Shown here: in pieces, positions 1-8,410 of the stretch
Layout of the letters: every line of letters starts with the position of its first letter
Position numbering within the stretch: position 1 is the stretch's first letter
The notes under the pieces: model-generated
Databases searched by the model: none
Seen by the model: only the letters and a program-made list of their open reading frames with translations
Told to the model about the DNA's origin: nothing
Source of the DNA: Didymodactylos carnosus
Lineage: Eukaryota > Rotifera > Eurotatoria > Philodinida > Philodinidae
NCBI GenBank assembly: GCA_905250885.1
Contig: CAJNOQ010001468.1
Coordinates: 1 to 31,230, forward strand
Reading direction: 5' to 3'
Length of the DNA stretch: 31,230 bases
Program-made: the position numbers and the translations under genes

Positions 1-66
1 AACGGTGAAAAAACGATTTATTTAAGATCCTAAAACGTTACGAGTTTTAGGTTCTGAAAACGGTCC

Positions 67-122
67 GTTTACGGCACGTTAACTTACCGTTAACGACCAG
101 TTAACGGGCCGTTAACGGTGCC
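67..122. repeat. 11-bp tandem repeat with GTTAAC core
   Basis: GTTAAC occurs at 78, 89, 100 and 111, exactly 11 bp apart, and a diverged unit (GTTTACGGCAC) starts at 67. The four bases or so after each GTTAAC vary. The period is close to one helical turn. No ORF covers it convincingly. From here to 391 I see no gene. Confidence 0.8.
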
Positions 123-391
123 GTTTTTTTGGACCTGGGCTATTAGAAGTGGATGAAATTAGAAGGGCTGTTGAAAACACAAACTTATTAATAAACCGAT
201 TTATTCTGAAGACGAAGATCAGAAATAGAAGATATAAACAGTCTAATCGGATATATGCACTGAAGTGAATGGATAAGTGATAAAAAAAGTTGTAGTTAGC
301 AAAAACATATTGAGTGTTTACCATTTCTGTATTTTGCTATTTTCGATTGCTGTTTGAAATTTGTTAATTTCATTTTCGTGTTTACAATATC

Positions 392-743
392 ATGGAGCTA
401 ACAGCTCTTGTACTTGCCGATTCAATAATGAATAAACCAACAAACCGTAATAGGCAGCCCTCGCTTGATACTGAAACCGTTGGTAAATAGTTACATTTTT
501 TGTTACATGAAAATATGTGCTTGCAATCGTATCATTGATTTCGTCTAAACAAACAGAAAATAATAGAAACAGTATACAAAGAAAAGTCGTATACAAACAG
601 AAAAGGATAGAATTAGCCTATTGTTAGAAGATCTTTTTCATTGCACTGCGATTTACGATCATCGACCTCATCCTCTACTGAAAGACTTGACAGGACTACT
701 TTCGTCCAGGACCACCTTTCATCAGCTTTTCAACGATAACTAG
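392..743 (+). CDS. Tentative small two-exon ORF, unknown product (77 aa)
   Basis: An ATG at 392 opens a 30-codon exon (starts MELTALVLADSI) that reaches a GTAAAT donor after base 482 in phase 1. An acceptor (AAACAG) ending at 600 restores the frame and adds 46 more residues, including LLLEDLFHC and PHPLLKDLTGLL, before TAG at 741-743. The product would be helical and Leu-rich; I do not recognise it. The opposite strand of the second exon is also open in places, so the strand is uncertain. It may be a real small gene, the remnant of a larger one, or chance. A second acceptor at 556 gives a different, shorter C-terminus. Confidence 0.3.
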
Positions 744-1072
744 CACATAATCTGTTTCACGGTATTTGACTCTAGTACCTGTTAAAGAAAAGCCTCAATA
801 TTATTCCAAAATTTTTCCTGTAAATTGATCAAAAGGTACCACTTCAAAGAAATAACCCACTTGTATCACTCACTTAAGTATGTCTGTCTTACCTGTGAAT
901 GGGCTAATATCATATCCTTTTCCTGTTGAATTTCGTCGTTAATAAGTTCCAAATAAATTCTTTTCATGAATTCAACACTGACTATTTGGTGAAATAATTG
1001 TAAAACACTATTCAATACGGGGCAGTTTTCAAAGGTTTTCGTTATTATTTGGTCGTTATTATAACATTTTTT
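740..1072 (-). CDS. Tentative 3'-terminal exons of a minus-strand gene, unknown product
   Basis: On the minus strand a 60-codon open segment (893-1072) encodes an amphipathic helical stretch, including FENCPVLNSVLQLFHQ, EFMKRIYLELINDE and QQEKDMILAHSQ, and stops exactly at a strong GTAAGA donor. An acceptor (TTTAACAG) with exon start at 778 continues in phase 0 for 12 residues (VLESNTVKQIMC) to a stop at 740-742. The 5' side meets an in-frame TGA at 1073-1075 and then the palindromic repeat island starting about 1,090, so the gene looks truncated there. Function unknown. The coding character is fairly convincing, the exon pairing less so. Confidence 0.4.
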
Positions 1073-1089
1073 TCATACCCAACTACAAC

Positions 1090-1870
1090 CCTGAAGAATG
1101 TACTTGATGCAAGTACTTGATTACTTGCTAAGTACTTGGAAAAATTGGCAAATGTTTTCAAAATTTCTCACTTGCCATGTACTTTCAGAAGTACTTCTCA
1201 ATGATAAAAATACTTGCTTTTATTGCTAAGAAGTATCTTGTGAAAGTCCTTGGCAAGTAAGGGGTTTTTTATCATGCTAAACCGAAAAACACATATTTAA
1301 AAACCAAAAGGGTTTTTCTGTTTGACCAAAACACTAAAAAGTGTTTTTTAGATAGAGTCGAAAGGTTTTGTAGCTTTGGTAAAAACCAGAAGGGCTTTTT
1401 CCTAAACGTATTTGGTTTAGGAAAACATCGTTTTTGGTTTTTCAAGTAGCGAAGGATTTTCCAGTTTGAACAAAAACTCAAAAGGGTTTTTTAAAAAGAG
1501 TTAATCGAACACTTTATATTTCGAAATCTAACAAACAATTTATCTTCACGCCGGTGAACTCTCATGTAGCAATTTCTATATAAAGAAAGAGTGAAAAAGA
1601 AAAACTTTTCATACGAGATCTCTCAAAATAAAGTATTTCTTAAGGTAATTGACATAGTGATTTTGCTATGTTTTACCCGATTTTCTCTTCGGAAACAATC
1701 CAAGTATTTGCAGTTTTACTTTTCAAGCGCTTGAACAAGTGCTTGTCAAGTGAAAAATCAAGTACTTGCACGCTTACTTACAAACAAATTTACTTCTGGA
1801 AAAAAGACAACTACCGGCTTCATTACTCAGGCGGAGTAATTCTCCCAAGTACTTTGGCATAAGTACGTTC
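1090..1870. repeat. CAAGTACTTG palindrome-saturated island
   Basis: Perfect 10-bp palindromes CAAGTACTTG occur at 1110-1119 and 1759-1768 and CAAGCGCTTG at 1724-1733, with many half or near copies (AAGTACTTGG, GAAGTACTTC, GTACTTGATG) clustered at both ends (1,098-1,260 and 1,700-1,870). The middle (1,265-1,500) is made of short direct and inverted copies of an AAAACC..AAAAGGGTTTTT motif. No protein signal; the open frames here are by-products of the repeats. Possibly a decayed foldback element of unknown class. From 1,871 to 2,237 I see no gene and no clear repeat. Confidence 0.65.
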
Positions 1871-2237
1871 ACTAGGGACTACTGTTCGTAAATTTCTTTT
1901 TTAAAGAATAAACTATTTCTGGAGAACGCTTAACTCAAACAAGTTCAAACTTTTATCATGGATAGTAGTCATACCAAGACAGCTCTGGTAAAAAGGACGG
2001 GGACGTATAAGGTTAGAAATCAGCCCACTCACTTTTGGGAGTAAATCTGGCTTAGTATCGACGAAAAACGACGGAATATTCAATCCCAGATGAAATAAGA
2101 TACATTTCTTCACTAAAAACCTGTTCATTTCTCGACAATACCACTCACATCGGCAACCTCCAAACCAGCTCTAGATGATGAGTAAACGCTACTTGTCTAA
2201 TCCTTCTTACACTCATGGAGACTAAAAACACATGAAT

Positions 2238-3040
2238 CGATAGCCCTTGAAATTCTCCACAAACTGAGCTAGTCAGCATATCTTGACTGCTGCCAGTCAT
2301 CACAGACATGCAAAAGAAACGTTCGAGTACCGAAAGTCACAGTGGAGCCCCCTTTCAGTCACCCTCTTTCTTGCAACCCAAAAACTTTCATACTTTTCTA
2401 TAATACGCTGTTCGATAGCCCTTGAAATTCTCTACAAACTGAGCTAGTCAGAATGTCTTGATCGGTTGGGCTAGTTTGCACAGACATCCAAAAGAAGCGT
2501 TCGAGTGCCGAAAACACTAGCAGAGCACTCTTTTACTCAATATTTTCTGGAAAAACAAACCATTCTACTCTTCTCTATAATATATTGTTCGATAGCCCTT
2601 GAAATTCTCTACAAACTAAGCTAATCATACTCTCTTGATCGTTTGGGCCAGTAATCACATACATTCAAAAGAAGCGATCGAGTGCCGAAAACACTGGTAG
2701 GGCATACGTTTAGTCACATTTTCTCCGACAATGAAAAATTATGCCCTTCTCTATAGTATACTGTTCGATAGCCCTTCAAATTGTCTACAAACTGAGCTAG
2801 TCAGAATGGTTCCACTGGTCGGACCAGTTACGAATGACATGTAAAAGGAGCGTTGAAGTACGAAAAACACGTGTAGCAAACTACTTTAGTTGTTTTCCTG
2901 TCCTAATGAAAAGTTATGTATTTTTTTAAAATATACCGTTGGATAGCCCCTGAAATTCTCTACAAACTAAGTTATTCAGAATAACTGAACTTCTGGGGTA
3001 AGCCATTAAAGATATGCAAAACAAGCGTTTGGGTATTATT
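2238..3040. repeat. Tandem satellite-like array, ~176-bp unit, ~4.6 copies
   Basis: The block CGATAGCCCTTGAAATTCTC followed by TACAAACTGAGCTAGTCAG starts at 2238, 2413, 2590, 2766 and (as GGATAGCCCC) 2941, giving periods of 175, 177, 176 and 175 bp. Each complete unit also carries a block like AAAGAAGCGTTCGAGTGCCG. The fifth unit is cut near 3040. Units are diverged, so the array is not freshly amplified. There is no coding potential. The period resembles a nucleosome repeat, as in many satellites, but this array is tiny. Confidence 0.9.
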
Positions 3041-3225
3041 TATGTAGTAATTTTTCTTATGTGACATTTCCAGGGGGAAACAGCTAATTTTTCGAATTTC
3101 GTCGATTTACACCAACTTTCGATGATTTTTAGCGATTTTTAGCTATTTTAGATTTAAACCGTTTAAATGGAATATCAGCTGTTTCCTCACCAGCTGGCTT
3201 CTCCCATTTAGATTTTCTTCCAACG

Positions 3226-3758
3226 TTCCCAGTTTGTAGAGGATACTTCGAAGTATATGTCCGGAAGTTTTCTCGGCTTACTGACATTATCTAGCTGAGA
3301 AAAAATTAATTACTTAAAAAAATATTGTGTACATTTTTGAACAAGGGACTATTTTTAAAAAAATTTTGTGTTCATTCCCCATTCATCATAAAAACTTGGT
3401 TCTTGCCTAGATCGATAGAGAACTGTACGGAGAATATTTACTACAGAAAATATGTAACTATTTTTGTTCTTTCTTTTCTGTTATTGATTAATTAGCACTA
3501 ATTAACGTTAATTTAGCCTACTGTACTAGCTTACAGTCCCATTTGCAAAATAAGAACTCAACAGAAGAATTTTAAAAATGCCTCATCTGATAGAGAATTT
3601 CACGGACTACAAGACTGGCTAACTTAAAAGTTTTAGAATTGACTTCGTTCATCAGAACAGCCCCGTATTCAAAAATTTAACAACAGTTTTTAAAGTAATT
3701 AATTTTTTTTGCTCACCCAAACAACGTATACTTCGAAATTTCCTCTACAAACTGGGAA
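3226..3758. mobile_element. Foldback element with 18-bp perfect TIR
   Basis: The left end TTCCCAGTTTGTAGAGGA (3226-3243) is exactly complementary to the right end (3741-3758). Pairing continues inward in patches, for example ATACTTCGAAGTAT near 3244 with GTATACTTCGAA near 3727, and AAAAAATTAATTACTT near 3300 with AAGTAATTAATTTTTT near 3694. No ORF and no clear target-site duplication are visible, so the mobile class is not assigned. A non-autonomous DNA element or foldback repeat is most likely. The interval 3,041-3,225 between this and the satellite holds nothing I recognise. Confidence 0.7.
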
Positions 3759-3808
3759 AAATTAACAAAAAAGTTCAAAACTAAAAAATTTCTCTAATTA
3801 TTAGCTAA

Positions 3809-4419
3809 CGAGGGAAGGTTTCCAGGTGATAAATCGCTTGTTGATCGACATCTAGTGGGTTATAGGTCATCGACCATACTGATTCCGAATATGACCATGA
3901 AAGTTGCCTTTGGCCCTTTGAAGATCCGGTTTTATGGAAAACCAGTTTTTCAGAAACTCTAAATAATAACCAAAATCTTTGTTAATGAGACATAATTGTA
4001 GCCCGCACATTTTTGATTAAAATGAGACATCTTCCAGCTCTGCATGACCTTTCTTTGCAAAGTTATACAATTTACAAGAAAAGCTCTAAATTGATTTTTT
4101 CCCGCTTATTTCTGTAGCTTTGACCTGACAATGAATATTTAGGGCTTTTCTTATAAATTTTATAATTTTGCAAAGAAAGGTCGTGTAGAGCTGGGAGATG
4201 TCTCATTTTAATCAAAAATGTGCGGGCTACAATTATGTCTCATTAACAAAGATTTTGGTTATTATTTAGAGTTTCTGAAAAACTGGTTTTCCATAAAGTC
4301 GGATCCTCAAAGGGCTAAGGGCAACTTTCATAATCATATTCGGAATCAGTATGGTCGATGACCTATAACCCCCTAGATGTCGATCAAAAAGCAATTTATC
4401 ACCTGGAAACCTTCCCTCG
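3809..4419. mobile_element. Foldback MITE, CGAGGGAA ends, TAA target duplication (copy 1)
   Basis: A nearly complete inverted repeat: the ends CGAGGGAAGGTTTCCAGGTG (left) and its complement (right) are flanked by TAA at 3806-3808 and 4420-4422. The arms (about 280 bp) include blocks such as GTAGCCCGCACATTTTTGAT and CCAGCTCTGCATGACC. The loop is about 60 bp. There is no transposase. A 3-bp TAA/TTA duplication is the usual signature of PIF/Harbinger-type insertions, so mobilisation by such a transposase is inferred. The copy at 6900-7500 shares the subterminal and core blocks. A short ORF at 4358-4579 is a by-product of this element and the next. Confidence 0.85.
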
Positions 4420-4447
4420 TAAGCGAAAATATTATCACAACCCCCCG

Positions 4448-4745
4448 AAACCAAATTTCGCTCTAAGAAGCATTTTCAAGGATAAGTGCGGGTACGAAAG
4501 TTGTTCAGAATCAGATTCCCAGGAATATGAACGAGGGATGTTTCAAAATTCGTTAAACTGGATCTTTAAATTAAATTAAATGTTACTAAATTATAAAATT
4601 TTAAAAACCGTATTTTTCAATTTAAAAATAGAGCTTAATGAATTTTGAAAAATCCTTCGTTCATATTCCAGGGAATCTGATTCTGAACAACTTTCATGCT
4701 CACACTTTTCCTTGAAAATCCTTCCTTCGAGCGAAATTTGGTTCA
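4448..4745. repeat. Foldback repeat, ~90-bp arms
   Basis: Left arm 4448-4541 (from ACCAAATTTCGCTC to ATGAACGAGGGATG) is complementary to 4653-4745 (from TTCGTTCATATTCCAGGGAA to GAGCGAAATTTGGT) with a few mismatches. The AT-rich loop is about 110 bp. It starts about 30 bp after the preceding MITE. No ORF, no clear target duplication. Confidence 0.75.
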
Positions 4746-5160
4746 AGGTGTTTTTAAAAATACTTCTGACTCCAAAATGCCATTGGGCAGGTCAAAGCGG
4801 AATAACTCAGTCGAAACTTGACCGAATTTTTTGTAGATACATCCTGATGTTCTCTATCGATTGACATCAAAACCGAGGTTATATGTAGAAATCTGAAAAT
4901 TTTATAAAGTTTTGGAATATATACTTCAAAGTGTCCTCTACAAACCGATATGAAAAACCGAGTGGAGAACGCCTCCGCCCCCTTAAATTTTATGTTTTTT
5001 AACAGAGTAATAATATTACAAAAACAGAATAAGAGAATATACTCACGTGCCTTTAATTTTCTCAATGGCATCGCACGACAAATAATGTGTTTTGTGTTGT
5101 TCCCTTTGTAGAAAAACAGTCCTGCTTTTTCTAAAATCTATCCCGCTTTAGTTCTTTTTA
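4746..5160. other. Repeat-derived spacer without a gene
   Basis: No supportable ORF. At 4,918-4,950 it carries a third copy of the TATACTTC..AA..TCCTCTACAAAC block seen in both arms of the 3226-3758 foldback, and near 4,853 a CTCTATCGATTGAC block also present in the arms of the 12171-12769 foldback. It therefore appears to be mosaic repeat debris upstream of the next gene. Confidence 0.5.
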
Positions 5161-5163
5161 GTT

Positions 5164-5188
5164 GACATCTACTGAGTCAGTAGATGTC
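5164..5188. promoter_or_regulatory. 25-bp palindrome centred on an AP-1-like TGAGTCA
   Basis: GACATCTACTGA and its exact complement flank a single central G, giving 12-bp perfect arms. The centre reads TGAGTCA (5173-5179), the bZIP AP-1 consensus. It lies 242 bp upstream of the CCDC83-like start codon. It may be a protein-binding site or a cruciform-forming palindrome; the regulatory role is inference. Confidence 0.4.
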
Positions 5189-5315
5189 GTCTTGTTTTTC
5201 TGTTTTCAAAGAAGCATACGAGGTTAATGATGACTGGAATTCTGATGAGAAAAACACTCCAATTTACTACTATATTAGTAAAATATTGATTTCGTTGACA
5301 GAATAAGACAGATAT

Positions 5316-5329
5316 GTTTCTATGGTGAC
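5316..5329 (+). promoter_or_regulatory. RFX X-box motif upstream of the CCDC83-like gene
   Basis: GTTTCTATGGTGAC matches every position of the RFX/DAF-19 X-box consensus RYYNYYATRRNRAC. It sits 101 bp upstream of the ATG at 5430, within the distance range typical of ciliary genes. X-boxes drive cilium genes through RFX transcription factors. The target gene encodes a coiled-coil protein of a ciliary/sperm-type family, so motif and gene support each other. Actual binding is untested. Confidence 0.6.
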
Positions 5330-5429
5330 CACCCAATTCATGTCTACTTTCAAATTTCGTTTTCCTATTATTATTTCAAGAATTTTCATTATCGGTTATG
5401 GAATTTGAAACGAATTTCTCACGATTGAT

Positions 5430-8220
5430 ATGGCGGAAAAAAAGAAGAAGAAGGGAGGCGGTAAAAAGAGTAAGAAAGGTGGTGAAAATGTGTATGAAGC
5501 ACTCTTAGCTTACAAGTAATCATAGATCTTCATTTTTTCTAAAATCTCAGATGTTTTGATCTTGTTTATTTAAGGATTGGTGTCATCGATAAAGAATTAG
5601 AAGAATGGCATTACAAAATAAATCAAATCGAAGAAGATAATGAACAACTGAATGGACGAGATGCTGTATTAAGAGAAGAGTGTGCAATGAGTATGAAAAC
5701 ATTGGTGACAAATGCTGTACAATTTGATAAGGAGAATATAATTTATCCAACTGTGAGAAAAGAAGATGTAAGAACAGTCATTTGTCTATTTTTAAGGTCA
5801 TAGCTATACCTGTTCATTTTTTTTCTATCTTTTAAGGTTCATGCTATGTTACATAAGAAAATCGAAGCAGCAAATCGTGAAGAAGCTGAAATTAAAGGTA
5901 TTTTTACTTCATCTTTCATAATACAAGCTTCATTCTAATAGGATGCTTGCTGTTTTGTAGAAATTCACGATCAAATGTTTCATGTTGAAGTTGAAATATT
6001 CAAAGTTCGTAGTCAAATTAAACATTGGTTAAAATATCGTGATTATACAAGAGGTGATGAACTAAAGGCAATTCAAGCACTCGAAAGAGAATTAGCTTAT
6101 ATGATTGACAATTATGCTGTATTATCAAGTAAGAATAATCGGGTTGAAAAACTTTGATTATGACTATATTCTCTGTTTTTTGTTTTAGAATATTTGGAAA
6201 AAACGACAACAAATGAACGATCACAAATAACAAAATTGACAGAAGATAAAATTGAACAAAAAACAAAAGCAGTCACTGAAGTAGAACAAATTCTTCTAAT
6301 GTATTGAAAAAGAAAACAAAACGATTTCATAATTTTTTAGAGAGTAGCTATGGGACTCGATAGATATACAAAGAAAATGATGAGTGAGAATGAATATATG
6401 AATAGAGAGGTAAGTTTTTCTCTATTTGTAATTATTCAGTTATCTCAAGTTCAATTTTAGATTGCCACTCGTAAACGTGAAATACATGAATTAGAAGTTC
6501 AACTATTGGATTTAGAACAGAAAAATATTGATATGTCTGAGAAATTAAATATAGCACATAGAACAGATACTATTACCTATACGTAAGTGTCGTTTCCCTA
6601 GTGAACCTTATTGTAACCAAGATCTTAACTTCTTGAAATTTTCCAGTAAAATATTGATTTAAGATCTTGATAAGAAAATGTAAGAATTCAAGATGTCAAG
6701 ATCTTGAACATCCTAGAATTTCTTGACTTCTTGTACTAAGAGCTTGGAAATTCTTGAATTTACTTTTATTCTTTCTATTTCTTTTATACTTCTATTATCT
6801 TATTCTTCTATTCTATTTTTATTATTTCTTGAACTTAATTTTAATTGTGTTTTGACTTACACTCTCGTGCAAATATAAGTGCGAACATTTTCACACTTAC
6901 GATGAAACTTATCCAAGTGATATCTTCCGATTTCGTTCGTTGCTACGTCGACCGATAGGGGTTATTGAGAGTAAAAAAGCCTAAAACGTTTTTCTCCCAT
7001 GGCTCGTTAACACCCGGTTTTTCTGGAAAACCAATTTTTCGGAAACTCTAAAAAATAATTAAAACTTTTCTTAATAAGTCATGGTTGTAGCCCGCACATT
7101 TTTGATTAAAATGAGACATCTCCCAGCTCTACATGACCTTTCTTTGCAAAGTTATAGAATTTACAAGAAAAACCCGAAATGTTCATTAAAGCTACATAAC
7201 AGAAATAAGAAGAAATTAATTGAGGACTTTTCTTGTAAATTGTATAACTTTGCAAAAAAAAGGTCATGCAGAGCTGGGAGATGTTTCATCTTAATCAGAA
7301 ATTTGTGGACTACAATTACGCCTCGTTAAGAAAGATTTTAATTATTTTTTAGAGTTTCTGAAAAACTAGTTTTCCAGAAAACCGGGTGTTCAAGAGTCTT
7401 GGGGGAAACTCCTTTTAGGCTTTTTACTAGCTCGATACCCCCTATCGATCGACGTACGAATGAACGAAATCGGAAGATATTACTTGGATAGGTTTCCTCG
7501 TTAGAACTTCGAACTTTTTCTCTTCTTGAACATAGTTATTTAAAGAAGAACATATGATTCTATATGGTCGTATATCTGATGGCAATGAAAACAAAATGTA
7601 CAGAAAACTTTTCACTTAAGGTCTTGCAAGTGAAAGATTCAAGAATTCATGATCTTGACTTCTTGGTGTTTTTTCCAAGATCTTGGATACAAAAAGTTTC
7701 TCTAGAGTTAATAAAATATTATTGGACGTACATAGAAATAGTAAATTCTTTTAGTAACACATTTATGACAGAATTTAATGATGATATGATTAAAAATTTT
7801 GAAAGGAATCTATTATTAGAAGTTGATCTTGGACAATTAACATTGAGAAAGGAAGAAGATCAATATGCATTTACCAAAGTCTTAGGTAAATATTTTAAAA
7901 AGTAGCTATATTAACATTGAGATATACATGTTAGATGACTATTTGTAGATGACCTATTGGAATATACGCCAAGGTTAACTGGTGACGATGACGATGTAAG
8001 TGAACAAATTATCTGTTCAGATAATAGTCTGTTATTTTTCCCTATGTACTTCTAGACGATCGTATCACCCATGGCAACGTTGTGTTTGGAAGGTACTCGA
8101 ATGCATGTGTTTTCTCCTCCAAAATTGACGGAAGAAGAGGATAAATGTCTAGAATTCAAACCACCAACCTGGATCGATACACCTCATATTAAAAAAGCAT
8201 TGAGTAGAATAACCGTATGA
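5430..8220 (+). CDS. CCDC83: CCDC83-like coiled-coil protein (10 exons, 402 aa)
   Basis: Exons: 5430-5515, 5575-5767, 5837-5897, 5961-6128, 6189-6280, 6341-6409, 6461-6582, 7680-7885, 7949-7995, 8056-8220. All junctions are GT..AG and the frame closes to a TGA at 8218-8220. The start has a Lys/Gly-rich head (residues 1-20), then EALLAYK and a long coiled coil to about residue 250. Compared with vertebrate CCDC83 from memory, the order of short landmarks agrees: EALL(A/D)Y at 23; KEDVHAML near 92 versus REDVEEAM; HWLKYRDYTRG at 135 versus YWEEYKNVG; REIATRKREIHELE at 222 versus KEVAIHRKEVEELK. Length is close to the human protein (about 413). Molecular function is poorly known; a ciliary/flagellar role is inferred from family expression and the X-box. 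The donor after 6280 (GTAGAA) is weak but is the only choice that keeps the frame. The exon starting at 7680 uses an acceptor inside a repeat, so its first residues are the least certain. The gene runs tail-to-tail into the NCKAP5-like gene. Confidence 0.75.
6600..6770. repeat. CAAGATCTTG palindrome-rich segment, left part
   Basis: Inside intron 7 of the CCDC83-like gene. CAAGATCTTA at 6618, AAGATCTT at 6661 and perfect CAAGATCTTG at 6697-6706 sit among many TTCTTGA/TCAAGAA half sites. The same motif resumes at 7507-7690, on the other side of the MITE, as if the MITE had landed in an existing island. Confidence 0.55.
6900..7500. mobile_element. Foldback MITE, TTA target duplication (copy 2, in CCDC83 intron 7)
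   Basis: Ends CGATGAAACTTATCC and GGATAGGTTTCCTCG are inverted and flanked by TTA at 6897-6899 and 7501-7503. The arms (about 280 bp) share blocks with copy 1 at 3809-4419: GTAGCCCGCACATTTTTGAT, ATGAGACATCTCCCAGCTCT, GACCTTTCTTTGCAAAGTTA and GGAAACTCTAAA. The outermost 100 bp of the arms differ between the copies, so they are subfamilies or have exchanged ends. No transposase. An ORF at 7081-7329 is a by-product of the two arms. Confidence 0.85.
7507..7690. repeat. CAAGATCTTG palindrome-rich segment, right part
   Basis: Contains TCTTGAAC, GGTCTTGCAAG, TTCAAGAATTCATGATCTTGA (in parts) and the perfect 12-bp palindrome CCAAGATCTTGG at 7676-7687. The latter supplies the AG used as the acceptor of CCDC83-like exon 8 (exon from 7680). 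Confidence 0.55.
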
Positions 8221-8380
8221 AAGAACGACAAGCCAATTTTTTTTCTTTGTCATAACCTGTACAAAGACCAATGAGAAAAGATACTGTATTAGAAAATTTT
8301 TATAAACTCTTTTCTGTACGATTTATGTTAGATTTTTTTCTAAAATTTATACAAATACAAAAATTAAAGAAAAAAACAAC

Positions 8381-8386
8381 AATAAA
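8381..8386 (+). terminator. Candidate poly(A) signal of the CCDC83-like gene
   Basis: AATAAA, 161 bp after the stop codon, in an A-rich stretch. It lies only 25 bp before the stop codon of the convergent NCKAP5-like gene, so cleavage would fall at or inside that gene's last exon. On the minus strand only variant signals (TATAAA, CATAAA) are visible, inside this gene's own 3' UTR. Confidence 0.45.
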
Positions 8387-8410
8387 AAACAAAACAAAGA
8401 CATGAGACTC

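Noticed and set aside
2238..3040. Regularly spaced repeats reminiscent of a CRISPR array
   Set aside because: The whole 176-bp unit is repeated, not short repeats with unique spacers, and the setting is eukaryotic.
2238..3040. CENP-B box-like sequence in the satellite (TTCGAGTGCCGAAAACA)
   Set aside because: It does not match the essential CENP-B box bases and is only a short palindrome within the unit.
4358..4579. 73-codon plus-strand ORF
   Set aside because: It spans the right end of one foldback and the left arm of the next; the reading frame is a by-product of inverted repeats.
4754..5071. 105-codon minus-strand ORF
   Set aside because: Lies in repeat mosaic, includes the CTCTACAAAC repeat block, shows no domain and has no splice context.
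6018..6330. Minus-strand ORFs opposite CCDC83-like exons 4-5
   Set aside because: Hydrophobic antisense shadows of the coiled-coil exons.
7081..7329. 82-codon ORF
   Set aside because: Runs through both arms of the MITE; translation of an inverted repeat.
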